DNA from: Escarpia spicata
Taxonomy: Eukaryota; Annelida; Polychaeta; Sabellida; Siboglinidae
Assembly: GCA_963995525.1 (NCBI GenBank)
Contig: OZ023205.1
Location: 55,676,929 to 55,740,928 of the forward strand
Reading direction: 5' to 3'
Length of the DNA: 64,000 bases
Shown here: positions 19,206-64,000 of the stretch, in pieces
Position numbering within the stretch: the stretch's first letter is position 1
How the letters are laid out: each line of letters begins with the position of its first letter
The notes under the pieces: model-generated
What the model was told of the DNA's origin: nothing
What the model saw: the letters and a program-made list of their open reading frames with translations, nothing else
The model's database searches: none
Made by a program: the position numbers and the translations under genes

Positions 19206-19388
19206 TTTGACTCTTTTACAATGTACATCTTAATAGTTCTACTGATAAAAATGCAGCGGATAGAAAACAACAGTTCAGTTGGTTGTTTGAAACAATCGAG
19301 ATCAAAGCAATAATGCATCCGGTATGCCTAACGACCACCACAATATCTCTTATACGTTCGTCCTGCGTCTCCAACTTATATTTATCAA

Positions 19389-53932
<34,544 letters not shown>

Positions 53933-54140
53933 GTTGTGGGGCTCCGCTGACCCGATCAAATCACACAGCAGCCGAGTGACGATGTCTTAGCAGAGCCTAC
54001 CGCACGCGACGACGCCTCGCACCGACTGTTTCACACATGGCTCGGATTTGCCGCTGTCTCTCGCGACACACTCGTTGACACCGATACGGGTCGCTAGCGG
54101 AGGGGCGCTCTCAAAATTGACGGCGTCGGCTACGCTCTAT
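53933..54140 (-). promoter_or_regulatory. Probable 5' UTR and promoter area of C1GALT1
   Basis: The ~200 bases before the ATG are richer in CpG than the surrounding DNA and include a TCGCGAGA-type core (complement of tctcgcga near 54058), a motif found in TATA-less animal promoters. No TATA box is obvious. The start site is inferred only from position. Confidence 0.35.
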
Positions 54141-54755
54141 TCCTGCAAGATGGCCTGGGTTAGTACAGTAATAGTATACTTACTGGTAATCGAAACAAGA
54201 TGTTTTAATCATATTTCACATATCTTGTCTAACTTTTTTTCTTCAAATTTTTAACCACCCCAAAACATTACCCCTAAACCTAAGCGTTAACATTAATTTT
54301 ACACTCGCTAAATTAAATATTGCCTTTTTTAGTCTAAAGTTAATGGGTGTGAGGCATGGCATCGGGTAGAAATGAGTCTCGTGTTCCCACAAAATCCGTG
54401 CCTGAATTCTAGCATAATTGGGGTAACCTATTAATTGCGAAATTGTACCTGCCAACTAGAAATGAGGTAGTGATTACATCTTGCCCAAGGGTCAGATTTT
54501 GTGAATTTAAAGTTGCATTGTAGAAAGAGCTATTTGCTGTCATGTATAGCAGTTGGCATTTGATGTCATTTGATCAATTGTGTTTTTGCCAAAATTACAG
54601 GTGGCCACGTATTTTCAGCGGAATATGGCACGCGGATATACTTGTTAATCTTTGACGCCGTTTTATCTTAAAATGCATAGTACGTGAACAAGGTTATATG
54701 GACTTGAGGAAAGTGGTATATATAGTGTATGATATGGTATGGGGCGTGTGATTCA
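54141..54755. other. No recognised feature
   Basis: AT-rich DNA between the C1GALT1 promoter area and the RTE-like element. Confidence 0.45.
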
Positions 54756-56615
54756 CGGAACTTACTTAGACTTAGTTCCTCCTGTTCCTTTCGGGACATC
54801 GGGCGACGAGCTTTCTCCATCTACTACGGTCTTTCGCAATTTCTTTGGCCTCATTCCAGGTGATTTCCATTTCTGCCAGATCTTCTTTAAACGTCTTGCG
54901 CCAGGTCTTAGTCGGCCTTCCTTTCCTTCTGTTTCCACCTACAGGCACCCATTTCCATTGCTACATGTGCTGTTCTTTCTCTTGGTAGGCGTATAATATG
55001 TCCCGCTAGTCTTCGTCGTCGAGACTTAACTATGTAATGCAGGCTATCCAGACCTGCCCTCCTCATCACTTCTTCATTTGTGATGTGTTCTCTCCACGAT
55101 ATGCCCAATATGAACCGGATACATCGTCGGTGAAATATGTCAAGTTTTTTTTAAAATATCCTCGCCGTATTTTTCCACGTTTCACAGGCATATATCGCTG
55201 TTGGTATTACGATTGACATGTAAAGACGTAGTTTTATTTCCTTTCTGATGGTGTTACTGGACCATATTGGACGTAGTCTTTGGAACACTGCTGATGCCTT
55301 GCCTATCCTCGCTCGTACATCTACTTCCGCGTCGCCTTTCCTAGAGATGTAGCTTCCGAGGTAAGGGAAGTTCTCGACGCATAGGAACTCTTCCTGACCG
55401 ATCACACTGTGGGGGTCAGATCCATCACCAACTGACAATGTTTTTGTCTTCCCATAGCTGATTCGTAATCCGACCATCTCTCCATTTTCGTTTAAATTAT
55501 TGGTCATCTCTTGTAGGATCTCCGGCGTGAGGCTGAGCAGTGCAATATCATCGGCAAAGTCAAGGTCTGTCAACCTATTATTTATTCATTTAACACCAAA
55601 GTTCGGATCTTTCATCGTTTTCCTCATGATGAGGTCGATAACAACAACACAGAGGAAAGGGGACAGGATGCAACCTTGACGTACACCTGTCTCTATATCG
55701 AACATGTCTGTGTAGCCATCGTTGGTCTTGATGCAGCAGTTGGTGTTTCGGTATAGCGATTTGAAAATGTATATATATTTGCTTGATATGCCGTATAGCT
55801 TCAGGATTTGCCATAGCGAATCTATGTGGACACTGTCGAAAGCCTTCTTACAGTCAATGAAATTGACTAAAAGAGGTATCTGGAACTCTCTGCTTTGTTC
55901 GATGATGTTTCGCAATGTGAAGATCTGCTCACAGCATGACCTTCCTCTTCGAAAACCAGCTTGTTCCTCCCGGAGGTGTTGGTCAACTGCCGTCTTCAGC
56001 CGGTTTAGGATCACACTGCAGAACACTTTTCCAGGTACTGACATCAATGTTATTCCTCGCCAGTTATTGCAATCGCGCAGGCACCCCTTCTTTGGTAACG
56101 TCACGATCACTCCTCGTCTCCAATCATCAGGAACTTCCTCCTCAGACCAGATCAGATTGAACAAGTAGGTTAACTCGTCTACAACCCCGCCCTTGCCATG
56201 TTTCAATAGTTCGGCCGATACTTCATCAAGGCCCGCTGCCTTGTTGTTCTTGAGGCTATCGATGGCTTTGGAAACTTCTGCCCTGGTGATGTCATTGGTG
56301 ATGACATCAAGCTCTTTTGTGTTTGGTTCCTGTTCGAAGTTGAAGAGTGTGGTTGGTGTTGGTTGATTTAGTATTTCTCGGAAGTGTTCAATCCGCCTCG
56401 TGGCATATTCTTCGCTTGTTAGAAGCACTCTGCCATCTTTGTCTTTTATTGGCATGTTGGAATTGCTTTTCGCGGTAGTTAGCTCTCTCACAATCCTATA
56501 CAGCGTTTTCGAGTCATTCCGTTCAGCTGCTGTTTGTGCTTCTTTACCTTTCTCTTCTAACCATTTCCTCTTATCTGTCCTACAACTCAACTGAACAGAT
56601 TCACTGAACAGTTTT
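54756..56615 (-). mobile_element. 5'-truncated RTE-type LINE, nearly intact reverse transcriptase
   Basis: The - strand runs in one frame from about 56615 to 54908, broken by only two stop codons (TGA at 55586-55588 and TAA near 55151), then continues after one frame change as RPTKTWRKTFKEDLAEMEIT and ending ARCPERNRRN. Blocks: AAGLDEVSAELLKHG, NWRGITLMSVPGKVF, LREEQAGFRRGRSCCEQIFT, NFIDCKKAFDSVH, ETGVRQGCILSPFL, DLDFADDIALLS. Both catalytic boxes are present. The endonuclease is missing, as usual for a 5' truncation. Family resembles RTE, often annotated as craniofacial development protein 2-like. Confidence 0.92.
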
Positions 56616-58255
56616 ATTTAATTTAAAATATGGGCGATCTCAGAATGCAACGTTTACTTCGAATATGTTTTCCAAAAATTCTAATCTTTGCATTCAAATA
56701 TGCTTTACTATTATTTAGATTGTTCTAGCAATGGAGATGACTGGAGATTGTGATACGGAGTCATTGTTTCGTCGACTTCATATATATATGTGCCTACCAA
56801 TTTTTTTCAAGTTCCCAGGCCTGCAGCAGGGGATAAAACAACCAACTAATTTAATAAAACAGGTAGTAATAACTAAACAATGGAGGAAGTATATTCCAAT
56901 AATGATTCAGGTATTGCTTGCTGCTCAAATGGTCTTAGTGATTTTAAGCAGTTTTCCCCAGTGACGATAGTCTGTCTGAACCAGCTTGTAAAGTGCAGAG
57001 CTGCTCTTTTGTAATACCCAATATGTACATACAGTGTATATGACCAGCTAAAGCGAACCGGGTATTAATCTGCACGCGTCTATTTTGGACACGAGACCAA
57101 CAGTAGCTGTTTAGTTCATGTGGCATCAATGTAGGATTTTGGGCATAAATGCATCCAAATAAATCTCATCTTTCAATGTATTTTCTTCGACAAACAATAC
57201 CAAACTAACAAGAAAGCATTTATGAATCAATATATTACAAAAACTGCAGACAGTAGGAGTCAAAGTTACATCGTTTCAAAAAACATTGCTTTTTAAAGTA
57301 TGTCTCAAATTCAGCAATACATGAACAATTGCTGAAGATATTTCAACAAATGAGGTATCAGTTTAAGGCTCATGATCAGTGGAATCAAAAAAGGTGCACG
57401 ACTCAATTTCGCAATTCTGCGACTTAATATCCACTTTGCCGTGTCATGTCACATCTATTACATGCATAATTATTCTAAAACAATGCATGACTTTATATTC
57501 TTCAGTCAGAAAATAGTATATGCTTCGCAGTACCCCCCTGCCACTAGATTTGTACTGGTATGCCAAGCAGCTATGTGAATCATTCTCGCTCGCGAGGGGT
57601 CGCTGCTGCTGATTACGTCAGTGCCAGCCAGCAGTACCCCCTGGCTTATCGCTTTGCGAAACTCATAATTTAAGCTTAGCCTATGAAATCGCTCACTAGA
57701 TCAGTGGATGTGGGCAGGTCAGGTGGTCATAATAAAACTAATTTCAACCAACCGTGGCTCGTGTTACATGCAATGTTTAGGAAGTAGAAGCAATTATTCG
57801 AATACACAATACCGCTCAGCTATTCGTCCTAATGGGCGAACGGGTCATTATATATTGGGATTCCCAGTAGTCGTTTATTCGTCTTCAAATTGGGACGGGT
57901 ATTTGCGCTGTTCTCACGGGTGATGCAGTCGCAACTAGCGAAGTTGATTACTAGTCTGACTTAAAGGAAAACAAAAGGCAACGTTTTGGTGTTAAGCATA
58001 TAAAAGAGTTAATACAAACTAACAATTTCCAACTACAATCAAATAAATTTTTAACGTCAGCGGTTTACCAGGAAAACATTTTTGAACACACAACTACCGA
58101 ATTTCTATGGACTACGCCATTGTTAGAAGAAAGTGACGTCACACTGTCGTAACTCACTTCGTAAATTTTCTGCGTACTATTTGTTTCCAACTCCGTTAGG
58201 TGGCGCTATGGTAAGTTTACCAATTAAACTATGTGCGCATGCGCTGTGACTGTGT
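56616..58255. other. Intergenic DNA with dispersed repeat R4
   Basis: Two R4 copies face away from each other: about 56960-57125 and inverted at about 57385-57500. No gene recognised. Confidence 0.45.
56960..57500. repeat. Inverted pair of dispersed repeat R4
   Basis: First arm has tatgaccagctaaagcgaac and cgggtattaatctgc; second arm has ttaatatccactttgccgtg and tcatgtcacatctattaca in complement-related order. Diverged. Single copy also at 40640-40795. Confidence 0.45.
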
Positions 58256-58261
58256 AAATAA

Positions 58262-58570
58262 GATGGCTTTCCGATTCTTTGGAAGACAACGAAAACCAAA
58301 TCGATTTCGAAGCAGCTGGTTAACGGTTTGAACCACAAAAACAAGGGCCTGTGTTGGAAGATAGGGCAGAGGCGCGTGCCGGTGGGCACGAACAGGAAGG
58401 CCCACGGGCAGTGGAAATGTCGAGGCGCATACCATGCCGAGATGAAATTGACTGGTGTCGGTGTAGAAAATGCCGCAGCGATCTCCTTGTTCAGTGACAA
58501 GAACTGAATATGTCTGCTGCCAGGAGGCGGTTGCTACTCGACAGCAACGCTGTTGGTGAAGGTAATTATT
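58262..58570 (+). pseudogene. Fragment like the P2X7 intracellular domain (WCxCxxC ... CCQE), frameshifted
   Basis: From about 58325 one frame reads RFEPQKQGPVLEDRAEARAG, then DEIDWCRCRKC. After an A run (aaaa near 58471) the next frame continues MPQRSPCSVTRTEYVCCQEAVA. Together this is the Cys pattern of the zinc-binding P2X7 C-terminal ballast domain, which in invertebrates occurs in many stand-alone genes. It sits in an open region beginning MAFRFFGRQRKPNRF at 58263. A one-base change at the A run explains the break. No channel part is present. Confidence 0.6.
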
Positions 58571-59190
58571 AATTTGTTTAGTTTATTGTTTAAATAACCG
58601 ATCAGCCTAAGTTCCAGGCTGCGTATGAACATTGAGAGATGATCGCTCGAGCCTGGTCGAGGTTGCGCATGCGTCAGGTGTTGTCTTTTCTTTTTACCCG
58701 CTCCTACGTTAGCACCTAATTTCACAAATTCTGGTGATTGTCATTATCCCAGGTTGGCAGGCGAACAATATTATCGTCACCACTAAGCGTGCATATAAGT
58801 AAACTTACGACCTATCATCCCCAAGTCTTAGACTGTTAAATTATTTTGCTTAACAACAGCCCAAACTTTTCAAAACAAGATGGCGAAGGTGTAAACAAGA
58901 ATTAAAGCGCGCGAAATCAAATCATCCCCAACACAACTTAATCAATCGGCGTATACGCATAAACAAACATTACATAGGCATAGCTTGCAACCATTAAAAT
59001 TGGATTAATCTCCCCTCCTCTGTTCTACTACCTATTGAGTCACTAACAGGCCCTTCATCTATGTCCTGAGTCGGCCCAGGACTAGTTCTAAAACTATCAT
59101 ATAACTTAGTATCTGGTTCCATTACACTAACCCGACCCTTGCACTGTAAAAGTTTAGTATAACTTTTTACAATCGCACGGTTTTATTGGA
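58571..59190. other. Flank and probable 5' UTR of the CR1-type LINE
   Basis: No coding sequence. aagatggcgaaggtgtaa at 58879-58896 contains a YY1-like AAGATGGCG but opens only five codons. Confidence 0.4.
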
Positions 59191-59523
59191 ATGGCGTCTG
59201 GTGGCACATTAGTAGTATATTTTGTCATTATAATTAATTTCTGGATCACAGTTAAATCCAAGGTAGATGTTGCAAACGCACACGCCACTCATTCCGGCCT
59301 AACCTCATCCGGAAATCACACGCTCCTCACCAGTGGAGATGTAAAGCTGAACCCTGGCCCCCGCCAAAGAGCCCAATCAACCCTATACACCCAAAAAAAC
59401 AAACGAAAACCAAAATTCCCGTGTGGAATATGCGAACGTGCAGTCACGTGGTGTAAAACGAATCAATCAGTTGCTTGTGACGACTGCAACACCTGGTATC
59501 ATAAATCATGCCTAGGTATGTAA
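59191..59523 (+). pseudogene. CR1 ORF start: signal-like N-terminus, 2A-like motif, PHD finger
   Basis: MASGGTLVVYFVIIINFWIT is hydrophobic and signal-like. LLTSGDVKLNPGPR (2A-like core at 59338-59361) follows. Then a PHD zinc finger: CGICERAVTWC, SVACDDCNTWYHKSCLGM. A TAA stop interrupts after CLGM; the finger resumes in the same element as IPWQCDRCGIPNF in another reading position. Confidence 0.85.
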
Positions 59524-59620
59524 ACTATAGTCTTCCTTGGTCTAAAACCCGAAATCCCGTGGCAATGCGACAGATGCGGGATACCCAACTTCACGGATTC
59601 AACTCTTTTTTACCACCCAG

Positions 59621-60427
59621 ATGTGTCACTATTTAATAGATACAGTGCCCTGTCTGAACCCGACCAACTCCACGACCACCCTGGCAGCCCTCTCCATACC
59701 TCATCACCCAAAGCTACACCAAACTCACCCAAATCACCACCTACCACAAAAACACACTAAGAATCCTAGTAGCCAACACCCAATCCATTTAAAAAAAAGG
59801 CACACCCTAGCACTCACCACAGAATCCATCTCCCCAGACATTATTGTAGCAACAGAAACCCAGCTCACAAACACAACAATAGACCCCGAATTCTTACCAC
59901 CTGGCTACCATACAATATCTAGAACAGACAGAGATGAGAACATTAGCGATGGGTACGGTGGAACCCTCATCGCAACTAAAGACGATATTGTAGCAGAAGA
60001 CATCCCTATAACAAACGAAAACCACACCGGAAGCGAAATATCAGCATGCAAAATCAAAATGCCACACAACCAACCACCCGTAACTGTTGTCGGCGTCTAT
60101 CGGCCCCCTAACAGAGACGTCGCTATGGCCACATATGTAAGAGAGACAATTGCCTCCCTCATGCAATCAAACCCCAGAACTACATTCTGGGTATGCGGTG
60201 ATTTTAACTTGCCCGACATTGTCTGGCTAACTGACTCCACCAAACCAGCCCCTTACAAACTTCGGTATCCCAAACCCATCAATGAGCTCTTTCTGAATAT
60301 GAAAGCCGACCTAGGTCTGGACAAAATAGTCCACGTAAACACTCGAGAGAAAAAACTGCTTAGATCTAATTTTCACAAACAGACCATCCCTTGTAAGCCG
60401 AATCGAGGACATAGTCGGCGTGCTTGA
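59621..60427 (+). pseudogene. CR1 endonuclease domain
   Basis: Reads TLALTTESISPDIIVATETQ (catalytic Glu kept), SRTDRDENISDGYGGTLIAT, VTVVGVYRPPNRDV and FWVCGDFNLPDIVWL. APE-type nuclease that nicks target DNA. The frame closes just before the RT frame opens at 60420. Confidence 0.88.
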
Positions 60428-61865
60428 CCATGCAGCAATCCTTCTTGACGCTACAGCTAGTGTCACACGCACCAAACCAACCAGAAGAAAAGTCTTTCTC
60501 TGGTCCAAAGTAAACATCACAGAAATAAAGGCAGAAGCCGACAGACTGTCATCATCAATCCTTGAAAAATTCTCAGCAGAATCACCAGTGGAAGAGATAT
60601 GGGAGTCTCTCAAAACAGGCCTGAAATCCCTAACAAACGGACACGTTCCAACTAAGATGACCTCAACTAGACGTAACCAACCATGGGTAAACGCACAAAT
60701 CAAGCGGCTAGCAAAACATAAGCAGCGAGCATATATTCAAGCCAAACAAACCCAGAAATGGGAAAGATACCGCAGCTTGAAAAACGAGCTGCAGCGCAAT
60801 TGTAGACAAGCACACGACTGCTATGTCAATGGCCTAATCACAGATGGAGGTTCCAGTGCTAAGAAAAAGATCTGGACTTATGTCAAATCAAAGCGCAGTG
60901 ACAACGTTGGAGTATTCCCCCTTAAGAGAGATGGTCAGACACATAGTGACAATAAAACACAAGCCGATATACTAAATGAGCAGTTCTCATCGGTATTCAC
61001 TAAAGAACCAGAAGGCCCCCTACCCAGCCTAGGCCCCAGCCCATATCCCACACTACCAGACCTAAACATAACCGTTAAAGGAGTGAACAAGCTCCTGGCT
61101 GGATTAAACCCACATAAAGCTACAGGACCTGATGAGATCCCCACCAGAGTGTTGAAAGAAACTGCCGATGAGCTATCCCCCGCAATAACCCTCCTATTCC
61201 AAGCCTCCATTCAACAACACACACCATCTGATTGGCTAAAAGCAAACGTAGTACCAGCATTAAAAAAAGGCGACAGAGGGAAAGCTGAAAATTACCGCCC
61301 CATCTCCTTAACCTCTGTCTTATGCAAACTCCTTGAACACATAGTCCGCTCCCACACCATGACACATTTTGATAACCACAACATCCTCACAGATGCCCAG
61401 CATGGCTTCAGGATGAAGCGATCCACAGAGACACAGCTTTTAGGAACCCTACACGATCTAGCACACACACTCGATGAGGGAGGCCAAATGGATCGTATAC
61501 TCCTTGATTTCAGCAAGGCGATCGACAAAGTGCCTTATCGCAGACTCATACTAAAACTAAAACACTACGGGGTCCGGGGCAACATCCTAGAATGGATCGA
61601 ATCATTCTTACATAACCGGACACAGAGAGTACTAGTGAATGGAAGCTCTCCCAAAGAGACCCCCGTGCTATCAGGCGTCCCGCAGGGCACTGTGTTAGGA
61701 CCGCTGCTGTTTCTAATTTACATCAACGACATACCAAACTGCGTGACATCAAACTGTATGCAGATGACAGCCTACTGTATCGCAGAATCAGCAGCGTGGA
61801 AGACTCAGTACGCCTGCAGGAGGGCCTCAACAGGCTCCAGAAATTGGAGAAGACCTGGCTCATGA
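60420..61865 (+). pseudogene. CR1 reverse transcriptase domain
   Basis: A 481-codon open frame: KATGPDEIPTRVLKE, NYRPISLTSVLCKLLEHIV, AQHGFRMKRSTETQLLGTLH, RILLDFSKAIDKVPYRRLIL, SGVPQGTVLGPLLFLIYIND. Phe of the usual SKAFD is Ile. The YADD box (KLYADDSLLYRRISSVEDSV) is encoded but in the next frame, so a small deletion just before 61755 disconnects it. Confidence 0.93.
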
Positions 61866-62668
61866 GCTTCCACCCAGACAAATGTGAAATCCTAAGAATC
61901 ACCAACAAAACTAAACCTATCCTCTCAGAATACTTCATTCATGACCACAAATTAGCCTTAGCCATAGACCACATCCCCTAATCAAAACAGCAGAAAGCTA
62001 GGCATGAGGCAGCGTCTACAGGAGAACACCTACAAAATACGGCAAAGTACTTAGGCGTCAACATCAATAGCAAACTGTCCTGGAACCACCATGTGGACGC
62101 CATCACTAAGAAAGCCAATAGCACCCGTGTCTTCTTTAACTGAAACACCAGCAACTGCCCTTGACCAGTTAAATCATACTGTTATGAGACATACGTCAGA
62201 CCAACAATAGAGTACGCTTCTGCCGTTTGGGACCCTGCCACCAAGCGAAACATCGACAAACTAGAGATGGTACAGAGGCATGCTGCCAGATACGTCTATG
62301 GTGACTGGCGGCGCCGCAGCAGCCCAACCTCCATGCTCCACCAATTACAATGGCTGTCCCTAGAACAGCGCAGATGTCTTGCGAGGCTTAACATGATGTA
62401 CACAATTCAAAACGGCCTAGTCGACATCCATGCCAGCCTTTACACAAAGCCAGCCCGTACCCACTGCGCAACAGAACTCTTAGCTGAGAGGCGCAGAGGG
62501 CATCGATTCCAATTAATGGTTCAACGTTCCCGAACACAGGCTTTCCAACATTCCTTTTTTATAGCCACAATAGTACCCTGGAATAACCTAACCGCCCAAT
62601 CAGTTCAATCTCCCTCCCTAGATGCTTTCAAGCAGTGCCTTGCCAACACTGCCGCAAACAAAGTTTAA
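61755..62668 (+). pseudogene. CR1 ORF2 C-terminal part
   Basis: After YADD: LQKLEKTWLMSFHPDKCEIL, then KYLGVNINSKLSWNHHVDAI, VRPTIEYASAVWDPATKR, VQRHAARYVYGDWRRRSSPT and a final TAA at 62666. Stops and one frame change near 61980-62160. Confidence 0.88.
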
Positions 62669-62835
62669 CTAAGAGTGACCACTGTTTGTTTTTAACTTGC
62701 ACTTGCACATGATTTTATAAACATTTACAACTAGCACTGCACACATGCACACCTGGCGCATGCAACAAACACCACACCATCCACGAAGTCGTCAGTAATG
62801 ACGGTAGTGGATTACTGGAAGAAGAAGAAGAAGAC

Positions 62836-64000
62836 TCGTCACTTGTCTTACATTTGGGATTAGTTGACGTTTAACTTAATTATATCTCACTCTCAGTGTC
62901 ACTGGACTCAGTGTTTGAACTTTGACATGTCCATTTTCGAATACCACCCATGGCTGTACCCTCACTTTTTAAAAGAAATGTAGTTGAATGGTTCCAGGAT
63001 TCATGTGAACCAAAATTGTACAGGACAGAGCTATGATAGAAAATAAGCAGGAATTAACTCCCTTTTTGTTCTGGTTTGACTAAAAGGAGCACGACCACGC
63101 ACGACCACGAACGACCACGCACGACCACGAACGACCACGCACGACCATGTAATATAATGTGTTGGTAGATAGTTTGACCGTTGATGGTATATATAGGGTT
63201 TGTGTGTGCATTATTAAAAATTTTGAGTCTGTATTTCACCCAGGAGTTACACAATTTAGGCATTTTATCCGATCTTCCAAACAAACATCTAGTCTTGGCA
63301 CCGTAGCGCCACCTGGCGAATGGCATTATAACTATAAGGATAATAAGAACATCGCAAGTGCTAAGTAACGGTAGTAACTTACAAAAAATAAATGTTCTGT
63401 TAATTTAACAATACCAGTAAACCATAGATTAAAGATTTATTTTTGGCATGTTACTTTACCATTACTGTACACTTTTCGCGAGAAGATATTAATTTTCTGG
63501 AATTTCTGCATTGAGGCTTTGTCTTTTGATTGAGGATACGTATCGACTATCGTACGACGTCCACCACTGTCGCCGATTTGTCAATATCAATGTCAACAGA
63601 CAGCCGTTTTAGAACAAAATTATGATCTTAGATAACATTATAAAACATGGTGCGTAACAATTTACATAACTGAGCCAAATGTATCAACATTTATTAGTTT
63701 GTTGCTAACGAATAATATACATTGCAAAATCTGTTGACACTTGGGCCTGAATTAACATACATGCCATTTATAATAAACATGCAGCAAAATAATGTATTTT
63801 CAAATGTTTTATTCATACAGATACAAGTGATCAGACAGGATATTTTAGAGTGCTTATATTATAGCGGGGGGGGGGGGGGTACTGCTAAATACTGTGACTA
63901 AGAAATTATATTTGCAAGCAGTTAATGACCCGCTAAGAAAGCTCACAGCACAGTTGTTATGATTAAACCATCAAATAATCTGATTAAATGACAGCTGTTT
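62836..64000. other. No gene recognised
   Basis: Contains a 10/20-bp acgaccacgc/acgaccacga tandem repeat at 63090-63147 and a G run at 63865-63878. A partial cgccacctggcg palindrome at 63307 recalls a CTCF-like core but is unsupported. Confidence 0.45.
63090..63147. repeat. (ACGACCACGM)n repeat
   Basis: Six units alternating acgaccacgc and acgaccacga. Confidence 0.93.

Larger units (their letters stand above)
59150..62835 (+). mobile_element. CR1-type LINE with 2A-like motif, PHD finger, endonuclease and RT
   Basis: Long ORF2-type element, near complete but broken by at least four frame changes and several stops. It ends in a (GAA)n tail at about 62816-62832 (tggaagaagaagaagaagac). GC content and codon use differ from the AT-rich LINE at 44-47 kb, so it is a separate family. 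Confidence 0.9.

Noticed and set aside
63307..63318. cgccacctggcg as a CTCF site
   Set aside because: A short core alone is expected by chance and flanks do not extend the motif.

Overview
The window is nuclear DNA from an animal, probably a marine invertebrate. The evidence is two intron-rich metazoan genes with spliced reading frames, several families of decayed non-LTR retrotransposons (CR1/L2-like and RTE-like), foldback and MITE-like DNA elements, and long microsatellites. The phylum cannot be fixed from the sequence; a lophotrochozoan or similar bilaterian fits best. There are no bacterial operons, CRISPR arrays or rRNA genes.

Two host genes converge on each other. On the + strand, 830-12461 holds the 3' part of a polycystin-1-like (PKD1-family) gene. 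Fourteen exons join in phase into 1283 codons plus a stop: extracellular tail with a collagen-like Gly-X-Y insert, GPS motif, eleven membrane segments, PLAT domain, polycystin (TOP) domain and channel-like C-terminus. The 5' exons lie before the window. On the - strand, 19389-53932 holds a complete three-exon core 1 beta-1,3-galactosyltransferase (C1GALT1 type) of 413 codons plus a stop. Its first intron is about 31.7 kb and contains most of the mobile elements in the window.

The convergent 3' space (12462-19388) carries a 53-bp GTCGAC-rich minisatellite, a MITE with 16-bp terminal repeats (second copy at 51731-52111), microsatellites and two dead LINE fragments. The large C1GALT1 intron holds an 8 x 40-bp perfect repeat, a ~600-bp ACTC microsatellite, a ~400-bp foldback element, a decayed multi-copy gene family, an internally deleted LINE, an intact LINE-type ORF1, and a 3.7-kb AT-rich LINE with endonuclease and reverse transcriptase.

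Upstream of C1GALT1 (54-64 kb) are a nearly intact 5'-truncated RTE-type LINE (- strand), a frameshifted fragment resembling the P2X7 intracellular domain, and a CR1-type LINE with a signal-like N-terminus, a 2A-like motif, a PHD finger, an endonuclease and a reverse transcriptase.

The host gene models rest on matched splice phases and family motifs read directly from the sequence. No database search was possible, so family names are from recognition and repeat boundaries are approximate.
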